Assembly: GCA_947627455.1 (NCBI GenBank)
Contig: CANQWC010000001.1
Span: forward strand, 1-64,000
DNA length: 64,000 bases
Source of the DNA: an uncultured Clostridia bacterium
GTDB lineage: Bacteria; Bacillota; Clostridia; Oscillospirales; Ruminococcaceae
Reading direction: 5' to 3'
The notes under the pieces are model-generated. The model was given only the letters and a program-made list of their open reading frames with translations. It was not told where the DNA came from and did no database searches. Made by a program: the position numbers and the translations under genes. Positions 51,783 through 59,317 of this stretch are shown here, in pieces (the stretch's first letter is position 1; every line of letters starts with the position of its first letter).

Positions 51783-52772
51783 TCACTCTGCCAAAAGCTC
51801 ATCCCTCGCAAGGTCGATCATTACCGCCGTTCCCTTGCCGATTTCTGATTCAACCGATATCGCCGCGCCGATATTCCTGCAAACCCTCTTACAAAGGTAA
51901 AGCCCAATCCCGCTTGCCTTCTTGTCCGATCTTCCGTTATAGCCCGTATATCCCTTTTCAAATATTCGCGGCAGGTCTTCCTTCGCGATGCCTATTCCCG
52001 TGTCCTCGATGCAGAGGGTCAGCGGCTCTCTGACATAAATTTTAACGCTTCCCGAGCGGGTATATTTCAGCGCGTTTGAAAGCACCTGCTCGACGGCGAA
52101 TAAAAGCCATTTTTCATCGGTTACGGCGCTTTTGTCTGTCGGCGAGTATTCAAGCGCTATCTTTTTGTCGATGAACTCCGAGGCGAATCTTTTGACCGCC
52201 TGCCGAATTATCGGGTCAAGCTTATATTCCCTGAAAACATAATCTCCCGACGGCGATTCAAGCCGAATAAACGCAAGCACCATTCCGACGTACTGTTCGA
52301 TTCTGAAAAGGTCTGCGCTGAGCCGCCGCGAAAGGGGAGTATCCTCGTTTTCAAGCGCCAGCTTCATCGAGGCAATCGGCGTTTTTATCTGGTGCACCCA
52401 CACGGTGTAGTATTCCGACATGTCCTGATATTTCGCCGAAAAGCTGTCCGAAAGCTCAAGCGTCTCGCTCTTAAGGCTCTCGATGATTCGCCTGTAATCT
52501 TCCTCGATAAAATCCCTCGGCTCGGGCAGCTTTTCAATAAGCTCAGCCGAAGCCTTCGACACCCCGACGAGATATCGGTGTTTTTTATATTTCGCGATGA
52601 AGTCGACCGCCATCGCGAAAACGCCGATCACCGCGCATATCGCCGCGGGGTATAAAACCGCGTCTGTTGGCAGCCCGTAGAGCGCAAACGACGCCGCAAA
52701 TACCGCGCAGAAAACCGCCGCCAAAATCGCCGCAGCCGCCTTGCTCCTTATATATAAAAGTACGAATCTCAT
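51783..52772 (-). CDS. BceS-type sensor histidine kinase
   Basis: A 329-aa intramembrane-sensing kinase. Two N-terminal helices (about 10-30 and 38-58) are joined by only a few residues, with no extracellular sensor domain. The phosphoacceptor His is near 127 in VWVHQIKTPIAS. The ATPase domain has the N-box VLSNALKY, DTGIGI and GIGLYLCK. Such kinases sense through a partner BceAB transporter. It overlaps the regulator gene by four bases. Confidence 0.94.
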   Translation of the reverse strand: MRFVLLYIRSKAAAAILAAVFCAVFAASFALYGLPTDAVLYPAAICAVIGVFAMAVDFIAKYKKHRYLVGVSKASAELIEKLPEPRDFIEEDYRRIIESLKSETLELSDSFSAKYQDMSEYYTVWVHQIKTPIASMKLALENEDTPLSRRLSADLFRIEQYVGMVLAFIRLESPSGDYVFREYKLDPIIRQAVKRFASEFIDKKIALEYSPTDKSAVTDEKWLLFAVEQVLSNALKYTRSGSVKIYVREPLTLCIEDTGIGIAKEDLPRIFEKGYTGYNGRSDKKASGIGLYLCKRVCRNIGAAISVESEIGKGTAVMIDLARDELLAE

Positions 52773-53455
52773 TTTGCTTCCTCCGCCCCGACGATATACC
52801 CCACGCCGAATTTAGTCGCGATAAAGTTTTCAAGCCCAGCCGAATCAAGCTTTTTCCTGAGCCTGTTCACGTTCACGGTGAGGGTGTTCTCGTCGATGAA
52901 TTCATCTGTTTTCCAAAGCCTCTCCATAAGCTTTTCCCTGCTGACGATCTTTCCCTTGTTCTCCATCAGGCAGGAGAGAATCTTGAATTCATTTTTCGTG
53001 AGGGGAATGTTCTCGCCGTTAAAGCTGAGCGTCCCGTCGTCGGTATTGAGAAATGCCCCGCCGAGCGATAAAATCCTCGCCCCCTCCGAGAAGTCGTATG
53101 TCCGCCTCAAAAGCGCGTTTATCTTCGCGATAAGAACGTTCATATCGAAGGGTTTTGCAATGAAGTCGTCTGCACCCATGTTCATCGCCATGACTATGTT
53201 CATGTTGTCCGATGCCGATGAAACGAATATTATCGGAACTTTGGAAAGCCGCCTTATCTCGGCGCACCAGTGATACCCGTTGAAAAAGGGCAGGGCGATG
53301 TCGAGCAGCACGATATGCGGCGCAAATTCCGAGAACTCTGCGGTGATATTGCGAAAGTCGTCGCACACCCGCGCCTCAAAGCCCCAAGCCTCGGTCTGGC
53401 GTTTCAGCTCCTCGGCGATGCCCCCGTCGTCCTCAACAATAAAAAGCTTATACAT
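52769..53455 (-). CDS. OmpR-type response regulator (BceR type)
   Basis: A 228-aa regulator. The receiver domain has VEDD near the N-terminus, phosphoacceptor Asp near residue 52 (VLLDIALP) and Lys in FIAKPFD. The winged-helix output domain ends with TVNVNRLRKKLDS..GVGYIV. The start is at 53455 after GGAGG; an upstream in-frame ATG lies near the promoter -10. Probable target: the palindrome at 51762-51781. Confidence 0.94.
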   Translation of the reverse strand: MYKLFIVEDDGGIAEELKRQTEAWGFEARVCDDFRNITAEFSEFAPHIVLLDIALPFFNGYHWCAEIRRLSKVPIIFVSSASDNMNIVMAMNMGADDFIAKPFDMNVLIAKINALLRRTYDFSEGARILSLGGAFLNTDDGTLSFNGENIPLTKNEFKILSCLMENKGKIVSREKLMERLWKTDEFIDENTLTVNVNRLRKKLDSAGLENFIATKFGVGYIVGAEEAK

Positions 53456-53480
53456 AGCCCTGCCTCCGATTTTTTCTTTC

Positions 53481-53509
53481 AGTATATCATACGGCGAAAA
53501 TTTTTTCAA
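53481..53509 (-). promoter_or_regulatory. Sigma-A promoter of the regulator-kinase genes
   Basis: On the minus strand, TTGAAA (53509-53504), a 17-base spacer, TATACT (53486-53481). Confidence 0.78.
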
Positions 53510-53510
53510 C

Positions 53511-53539
53511 AAAAAACGGCCTCGCCAAGGAAGCCGTTT
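53511..53539 (-). terminator. Terminator of the DUF4867 gene
   Basis: On the minus strand AACGGC..GCCGTT forms the stem and TTTTT follows, directly before the next promoter. Confidence 0.75.
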
Positions 53540-53558
53540 CTTAAGATTTTATTAAGTT

Positions 53559-54185
53559 TTACGCGATGTCGATGTTCTCGCCGACCAGCCCGACATAAGC
53601 GCCGTTCGCTGCCTCGCTCGAATCCATGTGAGCCAAAAGCCACTTGTTAGCCGCAGTGAGAAGCTTATCTTCAAAGTTTTTGGGCTCAAATTCGGGCTTA
53701 GCCTCGTTTGTGCCCTTCGGCAGAACGACCGCCACCCTGAAGCCTTCGGCGGCGTTCACATGGCAGGGCGCATAGTGAAGAGTGGTCTCATAGCATTCAA
53801 CGACGACCCCTGCGGGCACCTTGAACGCCTTGACTTTAGAGGTGTCAAGCTTCCAATCGACGATGTCCTCCATCTTCGCAAGAAGAAGAACAAATTCACC
53901 CGTGCCGATGTTCATCTCGCTGTCGCGGTGATATTCAAGGCAGTTGAGCTTAGTGTTGTGCCCCCAACACATGCCGATCTGAACGGGCATACCGCCGTAA
54001 GCGCGCTTTGAGAAGTCGGTGAAAATCGCGCAGTCCTCAAGCGACTTGATCGAAGGTTCATAGGCCGTCCCGCTCTCGGGCAGGGCGATTTTTTCCATCG
54101 CCTTCAAAAGCTCAGCGGTGTCATAACCTTCGATGACCTTACCGTAGGGCGCGAATTCCTTGTCAAAAACAGAGTAAAACTTCAT
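53559..54185 (-). CDS. DUF4867 family protein
   Basis: A 208-aa protein that matches the DUF4867 family found in Clostridia: MKFYSVFDKEFAPYGKVIEGYD at the start, MCWGHNTKLNCLEYHRDSEMNIGTGEFVLLL in the middle, VPAGVVVECYETTLHYAPCHV. The His/Glu-rich strands look like a cupin barrel (possible metal sites in EYHRDSE and LHYAPCH). Relatives are sometimes linked to sugar metabolism; the reaction is unknown. Confidence 0.85.
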   Translation of the reverse strand: MKFYSVFDKEFAPYGKVIEGYDTAELLKAMEKIALPESGTAYEPSIKSLEDCAIFTDFSKRAYGGMPVQIGMCWGHNTKLNCLEYHRDSEMNIGTGEFVLLLAKMEDIVDWKLDTSKVKAFKVPAGVVVECYETTLHYAPCHVNAAEGFRVAVVLPKGTNEAKPEFEPKNFEDKLLTAANKWLLAHMDSSEAANGAYVGLVGENIDIA

Positions 54186-54223
54186 AATTCCGTCATTCCT
54201 TTCCGAGAAATTTTCTCACCGAA

Positions 54224-54252
54224 ATTATAACATTTTTTCCCGATATAGTCAA
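54224..54252 (-). promoter_or_regulatory. Sigma-A promoter of the DUF4867 gene
   Basis: On the minus strand, TTGACT (54252-54247), a 17-base spacer, TATAAT (54229-54224). Confidence 0.85.
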
Positions 54253-54288
54253 GAAAAAATTGAGCGCGCTGATTGAATAGGTACAATA

Positions 54289-54663
54289 ATTAAAAGTTTT
54301 AGATCCAACCTTTTACAAAAGGTTGGCAGGTTTCCAAAGGGCAGCGCCCTTTGGTCGCGACCGCAGTCGCGAAACCCTATACGTAGTGCGCTCCGCAAGG
54401 GGTGAATTGAAAAACAGCTCGGTGAGCTGTTTTGAAAGAGGGGACGCCCTGTAAGAGAGGGCGTCCCCTTTTGATTCGCAGCTCTGACAAGAGCTGCGCA
54501 CCTTAAGCCGCCGAGCGAAGCGAGGCGGTAAGCACGGAAAGGGTGCGGGGAAACCCTGCAAGGGTGTCCCTGCCCTTAAGAATTATAGCGGCATATTATA
54601 ACAGTGGCGAAGCCCAATCAGCATAAAAAGCTGCGTTCAAGCCTCGCCCTTGAGGGTCTGGAG
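54289..54663. repeat. Hairpin-array intergenic repeat, copy 4
   Basis: It starts AAAAGTTTTAGATCC and the hairpin AACCTTTT-AC-AAAAGGTT, where both arms changed together relative to the other copies. It then carries CCAAAGGGC-AGC-GCCCTTTGG, TCGCGACCGCAGTCGCGA, ACAGCTCGGTGAGCTGT, GGGGACGCCC..GGGCGTCCCC and CGCAGCTC..GAGCTGCG, closely matching the left half of the 25241 copy. Its right part is cut by the IS1-family element at 54664. Confidence 0.85.
54656..54663 (+). repeat. 8-bp target duplication of the IS1-family element, left
   Basis: GTCTGGAG, repeated at 55570-55577. Confidence 0.9.
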
Positions 54664-54685
54664 GGGAGTGTCCAAAGCGCCCACA

Positions 54686-55243
54686 TTAAAGGAAATCGAC
54701 CAAGCCGAAAGGGATTTCGCCTTTAGGATAGCGCTCACGATATATCAATTTCGCAATACCGAATTTATTGTAAGCGTCAACAAAAACTTCAACGACAGCT
54801 CTTAGGGTCTCAATACTCCTTGCAAAACATCTGCTCCTGCGTCTGAGCAACGGTATATAATCACGAAAGTCAGCATTAACACTTTCAACTGTAAAAGTAT
54901 CGCTTTTGTCATGACAATTATAAATATGTTTTCCGGGATAGATAACGCTCAGATAGCCGAAATACCCATCGGTGCAGTAGTAATCGGCATACGGAGCTCT
55001 GTCGACTATCTCCTGAATCCTGTTTGCAGATTTGTCTTCTGCAACTTGATGACCCGCTATAATGCGCGGCTTGCGAGATACCATCGACATCAAATAAACA
55101 TTCTCTTTTGTTTCTGTTTTCGGCTTTTTGCCTATGAACCAGTAAAGCTCGTCGAGTTCATAAAGCTTTGGCTTGATATTATATTTCTTGAAAAACTTAA
55201 AAACTTTAGACGGCACTTCAACATTTTGTTGATTACTTGCCAC
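54686..55243 (-). CDS. insB: IS1-family transposase, InsB-like catalytic part
   Basis: 185 aa as a separate frame beginning at GTG 55243. The DDE-type core includes ELDELYWFIGKKPKT, CTDGYFGYLSVI and HDKSDTFTVESVNADFRDYIPLLRRRSRCFARS. It overlaps the InsA frame by 11 bases. The two frames join through an A7 tract at 55245-55251: a full transposase needs a +1 (or -2) shift there, or one A fewer. So it is either recoded or broken. Confidence 0.85.
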   Translation of the reverse strand: MASNQQNVEVPSKVFKFFKKYNIKPKLYELDELYWFIGKKPKTETKENVYLMSMVSRKPRIIAGHQVAEDKSANRIQEIVDRAPYADYYCTDGYFGYLSVIYPGKHIYNCHDKSDTFTVESVNADFRDYIPLLRRRSRCFARSIETLRAVVEVFVDAYNKFGIAKLIYRERYPKGEIPFGLVDFL

Positions 55244-55517
55244 GTTTTTTTATCCAATTATAGACATTGGATTTGCTGAAGTTGTTCAAAAGTCCCACCT
55301 TTCTTCCGCTCACTCCGGAATAGTATGTCTTGATTGCCTGCTCGCGGACTTCCTCGCTGTATTGCCACGGACGCGGTTCGGGAGTGTAGTCTATGTTACA
55401 GTCATTGCAGCGATATTTCTGCGACCCTGACTTGTTTTTGCCATGTCTGACCTGATGCTCATGCTTGCCGCATTTTGGGCAATATATGTTTTCATCAATT
55501 TTTGCTACTCGCGACAT
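55233..55517 (-). CDS. insA: IS1-family InsA-like zinc-ribbon/HTH protein
   Basis: A 94-aa protein with a zinc ribbon (CPKCGKHEHQ..KYRCNDCN, residues 13-38) and a C-terminal helix-turn-helix (YSGVSGRKVGLLNNFSKSNVYNWI). It binds the ends of the element. It starts at 55517 after GAGGTG. The frame ends WIKKRGK just after the A7 tract that separates it from the catalytic part. Confidence 0.87.
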   Translation of the reverse strand: MSRVAKIDENIYCPKCGKHEHQVRHGKNKSGSQKYRCNDCNIDYTPEPRPWQYSEEVREQAIKTYYSGVSGRKVGLLNNFSKSNVYNWIKKRGK

Positions 55518-55569
55518 TTTTATCACCTCGATGATATTATAGCATATTGTGGGCGGTTTGTACACACCC

Positions 55570-55577
55570 GTCTGGAG
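55570..55577 (+). repeat. 8-bp target duplication of the IS1-family element, right
   Basis: GTCTGGAG, the partner of 54656-54663. Confidence 0.9.
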
Positions 55578-55584
55578 CTCCCCC

Positions 55585-55613
55585 TTGCCATCTCGCCCCG
55601 TCCGTGCTATAAT
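55585..55613 (+). promoter_or_regulatory. Sigma-A promoter of the flavin reductase gene
   Basis: TTGCCA (55585-55590), a 17-base spacer, TATAAT (55608-55613). The IS1 element ends just upstream. Confidence 0.85.
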
Positions 55614-55658
55614 ATCTTTTGAGCGCATCGCCCAATAATCACGAAAGAGGTAATCAAA

Positions 55659-56222
55659 ATGAGAAAAAAGCTGAATATAACCGAGGGAATTTTTCCCATG
55701 CCCGTGCTGATGGTCGCGACCTACAACGATGACGGCACCGTCGACGTCATGAACGCCGCTTGGGGAACCATGCAGGAGCGAAACACCGTTGCTCTGAACC
55801 TCTCCGAATCCCACAAAACCGTCAAGAATATAAAGGCAAGGGGAGCGTTCACGGTCGGAATTGCCGACGCCGCCCATGTTGTCGAGGCCGACTATTTCGG
55901 CATCGCCTCGGGAAACGACGAGCCGAAGAAGTTTGAAAAAAGCGGCCTCACCGCGAGCAAGGCCGAAGCGGTCGATGCCCCGATAATCAACGAATTCCCG
56001 ATTTCCCTCGAGTGCAGGTTTGTCGAGTATCAGACCAACGAATACGGCTGCGGTGTCATCGGCAGGGTCGTGAACGTCACCGCCGACGAGAGCGTTTTCA
56101 CAAACGGCAAGCTCGACATCTCCCTCGTGAACGCCATCGCGTTCGACCCCTACACCCACGGCTACTACAAAGTAACCGAGCGCGTCGGCGACGCCTTCAA
56201 GGACGGCCTTAAACTCAAATAA
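55659..56222 (+). CDS. Flavin reductase family protein
   Basis: A 187-aa FMN-binding split-barrel protein: FPMPVLMVATYNDDGTVDVMNAAWGTM at the start, LNLSESHKTVKNIKARGAFTVGIA in the FMN-binding area, HGYYKVTERVGDAF at the end. Such proteins reduce or carry FMN in redox and detoxification reactions; the partner is unknown. It stands alone, with AAAGAGG before ATG. Confidence 0.92.
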   Translation: MRKKLNITEGIFPMPVLMVATYNDDGTVDVMNAAWGTMQERNTVALNLSESHKTVKNIKARGAFTVGIADAAHVVEADYFGIASGNDEPKKFEKSGLTASKAEAVDAPIINEFPISLECRFVEYQTNEYGCGVIGRVVNVTADESVFTNGKLDISLVNAIAFDPYTHGYYKVTERVGDAFKDGLKLK

Positions 56223-56229
56223 CCAAAAA

Positions 56230-56261
56230 AGAAGCCGTTGAAAAACGGCTTCTGATTTTTT
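56230..56261. terminator. Bidirectional terminator between flavin reductase and radA
   Basis: AGAAGCCGTT (56230-56239) pairs with AACGGCTTCT (56244-56253), flanked by A-run and T-run. Confidence 0.92.
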
Positions 56262-57627
56262 ATTTCACCGCCTCGAACGCCTGTCTGAGGCTGCTCACGC
56301 CGATGACCTCTATCCCCGCGAATTTCTGAGTGCTCTTTATCGCGTGGCGGGGGACGATGCATTTTTTGAACCCGAGCCGCCTTGCCTCCGCGATGCGCTG
56401 TTCAACGTGCGAAACCGAGCGGATCTCGCCGCCGAGGCCGAGCTCGCCGAAAGCGATAACGTCGTCGCCGAGGGGCTTGTCGGTAAGCGATGAATAAAGC
56501 GCCATCGCGACGGGAAGATCCGCCGCGGGCTCCTGAATTTTTAGCCCGCCGATGATGTTTACATATACGTCGAGCGCGCTGTAACAGAACCCGAGGCGCT
56601 TTTCAAGAACAGCAAGAATCATCCATACGCGGTTGAAGTCAAAGCCCGTAGTTACGCGCCTCGGCGAGGTCTGCCCGCTTTTTGTGACGAGCGCCTGAAC
56701 CTCGGCGAGAATCGGCCTTGTGCCCTCCATCGTGCACAAAACGCAGCACCCCGAGACTCCTGTCGGCCTGCCCGAAAGCAGCATCTGCGACGGGTTCTCG
56801 ACCTGCTCAAGGCCGTTGTCCTTCATGTCGAAAACGCCGATCTCGTTCGTCGAGCCGAAGCGGTTTTTCGCCGCCCTGAGAATCCTGTACGAAAGATTCC
56901 TGTCGCCCTCGAAGTAGAGCACCGCGTCGACGATGTGTTCCATAACCTTCGGCCCCGCGATGGCGCCGTCCTTGTTGACGTGCCCGACGATAAAGAAAGG
57001 TATCTCCTCAGATTTTGCGAGCCTCATGAACAGGTTTGTGCATTCCCTAACTTGGGTGATGCTGCCCGGAGCCGAGTTTATTTCGCTTATCCCCATCGTC
57101 TGAATCGAGTCTATTATAACGATGTCGGGTTTGTTTGATGAAACCGTGTCGGCGATGGCTTGGGCGTCAGACTCCGCAAGAATATAAAGCCCGTCGCCGA
57201 CCACCCCGAGGCGTTCTGCCCGAAGCCTAATCTGTCTTGCCGATTCCTCACCCGAGACGTATAAAATCGTATGTTCTTTGCCGAGGTGCTCGCAGATCTG
57301 GAGTAAAAGCGTCGATTTGCCTATCCCGGGTTCGCCGCCCAAAAGAACCAGCGAGCCCTTTACAAGCCCTCCGCCGAGAACTCTGTCAAGCTCCTCCATT
57401 CCCGTGTGATATCTCACTTCCGACGCTTCCGAAAGGTCTACCTCTTTTAAAGGTGTGATGCTTCTTGCAACCCTTGCCGAGCTTTTTCCCGCCGAAGAGC
57501 TGCTTTTCGGCAGGGCGTCGACCTCTTCAAAGGTATTCCATTCTCCGCAATTCGGGCATCTTCCGTTCCATTTCGGGCTTTCAAACCCGCAGGAGCGGCA
57601 GACAAAAACGCTTTTCATCTTCGGCAT
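56260..57627 (-). CDS. radA: DNA repair protein RadA
   Basis: A 455-aa RecA-related helicase that promotes branch migration. An N-terminal zinc finger (CRSCGFESPKWNGRCPNC, about 10-27) is followed by Walker A GGEPGIGKSTLLLQ near residue 97, the RadA motif KNRFGSTNEIG and a C-terminal Lon-like domain (PVAMALYSSLTDKPLGDDVIAFGELGLGGEIR). ATG 57627 is used; an ATG three codons in is possible. Confidence 0.97.
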   Translation of the reverse strand: MPKMKSVFVCRSCGFESPKWNGRCPNCGEWNTFEEVDALPKSSSSAGKSSARVARSITPLKEVDLSEASEVRYHTGMEELDRVLGGGLVKGSLVLLGGEPGIGKSTLLLQICEHLGKEHTILYVSGEESARQIRLRAERLGVVGDGLYILAESDAQAIADTVSSNKPDIVIIDSIQTMGISEINSAPGSITQVRECTNLFMRLAKSEEIPFFIVGHVNKDGAIAGPKVMEHIVDAVLYFEGDRNLSYRILRAAKNRFGSTNEIGVFDMKDNGLEQVENPSQMLLSGRPTGVSGCCVLCTMEGTRPILAEVQALVTKSGQTSPRRVTTGFDFNRVWMILAVLEKRLGFCYSALDVYVNIIGGLKIQEPAADLPVAMALYSSLTDKPLGDDVIAFGELGLGGEIRSVSHVEQRIAEARRLGFKKCIVPRHAIKSTQKFAGIEVIGVSSLRQAFEAVK

Positions 57628-57677
57628 ATTTCAACGTCCTTTCTTAATTTAGGAAGTGCCCGTTCCGCGCACATTAT

Positions 57678-57780
57678 CCTCTATATTTGAAACCGTCGCC
57701 GCAGGCGACACCTTGAACTTCTGACCTCTGACCTCTAAATTCTATCTTCTAACTTCTTGATGTGTACACATCAAGAAGTT
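57678..57780 (-). repeat. Intergenic repeat family 2, copy C
   Basis: In reverse orientation: hairpin AACTTCTTGATGTGTACACATCAAGAAGTT, then AGAGGTCAGAGGTCAGAA, TTCAAGGTGTCGCCTGCGGCGACG and TTCAAATATAGAGG. It extends to the cwlD stop codon. Confidence 0.85.
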
Positions 57781-58516
57781 ATACTTCTCCGCCGCTGAAC
57801 AAATAGTCGCAGAGGCTTTTATAAACGGTGAACGCCACCATCGTCTGATATTCGTCGCTTTCAAGCTTTGCGGCCTCCTCGGGGTTTGAGAGGAACCCGC
57901 ATTCTGCCATTACCGCGGGGCATTCCGCGTTGTGAAGAAGATAAATCTCGGTGCCGACGGGCTTTATCTCGCGGGTATTATCTGGCTGAAGCAGAGCCAC
58001 GAAATTTCCCTGCATGATAGCCGCAAGGTGTTCGCTCTCCTCGCTTTCTGCGGGATAAAACATCTGAGCCCCCGAATATTTCGGGTCGGTGAACTGATTC
58101 TGATGAATAGACACAAAAACCGCGTCGTCAAACGAATTGACAATATCGAGGCGGTTTTTCATATCCGATTTTTTCTGATTCCCGAGCCCTGTAACTCCCG
58201 TGTCGTGAATCGAGCGGTCGGTGTCCCTTGTGACCTCTACCCGAAGCCCCGTGACTTCAAGCATATCCCGAAGCTTGAGCATAATGCTGAGGTTGATGTC
58301 CTTTTCCTCCGTCCCGTTTACGCTCACGCAGCCGCTGTCGATTCCGCCGTGGCCCGCGTCCAAAACAATTGTCGGAAGAGGATAATCCGTCTCCGCCCCG
58401 ACAGATACCGCCTGCTCGGGAAGCTGAGCGGTCTTGATGAACCCGAACACCAAAAGATATGTGCAAAGAAGCACAATAAGCGCTCCCACGCGGTTTACCC
58501 AGAGTTTTTTCAACAT
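57779..58516 (-). CDS. cwlD: N-acetylmuramoyl-L-alanine amidase, CwlD-like
   Basis: A 245-aa exported amidase. One N-terminal helix (about 11-31) is followed by an Amidase_3 domain with zinc ligands in VLDAGHGGIDSG (His), EEKDINLSI (Glu), VSIHQNQF (His) and the catalytic Glu in VMAECGFLSNPEEA. CwlD prepares muramic-delta-lactam in spore cortex together with PdaA; a PdaA-like deacetylase is encoded at 7802. AAGGAGG-type site before ATG. Confidence 0.9.
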   Translation of the reverse strand: MLKKLWVNRVGALIVLLCTYLLVFGFIKTAQLPEQAVSVGAETDYPLPTIVLDAGHGGIDSGCVSVNGTEEKDINLSIMLKLRDMLEVTGLRVEVTRDTDRSIHDTGVTGLGNQKKSDMKNRLDIVNSFDDAVFVSIHQNQFTDPKYSGAQMFYPAESEESEHLAAIMQGNFVALLQPDNTREIKPVGTEIYLLHNAECPAVMAECGFLSNPEEAAKLESDEYQTMVAFTVYKSLCDYLFSGGEV

Positions 58517-58571
58517 ATTTATCTGCCTCCGTAGTCTTTTTTACAAGACTATGAGGTTGTCTTTGAAAATA

Positions 58572-59165
58572 TTACCCTTTGTCCCCGCCGTAGAGAATTT
58601 TTTGTTTGAGGTCGACATGCTCATGCCCGATGTAATAAGCCGCCCAGCAGGTGAGCAGAAACGCCAACGGCAGCACCGTGACGATTATAAGCGCCCCCGC
58701 GCTGAGGTCTGCCGCCGCGACGTTCACCGTGAACGATCTTCCGCTTTCGTCGTATTCAAGGTGACTCGGCGCAAAGATATAGGTAAATGGCATAAAGTAG
58801 AATGTCAGGGTCTTGAAGAGCGGGAAGAAGTCCGACTTGATAACCCCGAACTTTGAAAGATACAGAATGAGCACAAGAATATAGTTATATGCCGTCGGAA
58901 TCGCCCCGATCACCGCGCCGAAGTGCTTGTCCTTCGGAAGAACCTTTTCGCGGTTCGAGCGGGTATTCATCTTTCCGCCCGCCTTATAGCAGAAGTCCCC
59001 GTAAATACAGAGCGCCGCCCCGAGCGAGCATATCCCGAACAGAAAGCACATTATAACTCCGAAGCGCTGATAACACATCGGGAAGAACATCGAGATGAAC
59101 AACCCGACAAGCTCGCAGAGAATTATATACAGAGCCGATTTCAAAAGAAGCTTGGATTTTTTCAT
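58572..59165 (-). CDS. Polytopic membrane protein of unknown function
   Basis: A 197-aa protein with about five hydrophobic helices and a short acidic loop (APSHLEYDESGRSF). I do not recognise a family. The start is at ATG 59165, eight bases after AAAGGA; a TTG two codons earlier is in frame. It has its own promoter and lies 55 bases before cwlD on the same strand, so read-through into cwlD is possible. Confidence 0.72.
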   Translation of the reverse strand: MKKSKLLLKSALYIILCELVGLFISMFFPMCYQRFGVIMCFLFGICSLGAALCIYGDFCYKAGGKMNTRSNREKVLPKDKHFGAVIGAIPTAYNYILVLILYLSKFGVIKSDFFPLFKTLTFYFMPFTYIFAPSHLEYDESGRSFTVNVAAADLSAGALIIVTVLPLAFLLTCWAAYYIGHEHVDLKQKILYGGDKG

Positions 59166-59199
59166 GTTCAAAACGTCCTTTCAAGAATTCCTGTCTACC

Positions 59200-59228
59200 A
59201 TTATAACTCACTTCTTTCGGAAAAACAA
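59200..59228 (-). promoter_or_regulatory. Sigma-A promoter of the membrane protein gene
   Basis: On the minus strand, TTGTTT (59228-59223), a 17-base spacer, TATAAT (59205-59200). Confidence 0.72.
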
Positions 59229-59249
59229 GTGATTTCTTTCGTCAAAAGG

Positions 59250-59278
59250 TTGCAAATCGCGAAAAAAAGTGATAATAT
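59250..59278 (+). promoter_or_regulatory. Sigma-A promoter of trkA-trkH
   Basis: TTGCAA (59250-59255), a 17-base spacer, TAATAT (59273-59278). Confidence 0.82.
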
Positions 59279-59317
59279 AGTTTTGAATTTTATTTGATGC
59301 CTGTTTTGGAGGAGAAT

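Larger units (their letters stand above)
54664..55569 (-). mobile_element. IS1-family insertion sequence
   Basis: 906 bases bounded by 25-base inverted repeats with 21 matches (GGG.GTGT.CAAA.CGCCCACA) and by an 8-base target duplication, the size typical for IS1. It contains an InsA-like and an InsB-like frame that overlap. It lies 16 bases upstream of the -35 of the flavin reductase promoter. Confidence 0.93.
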
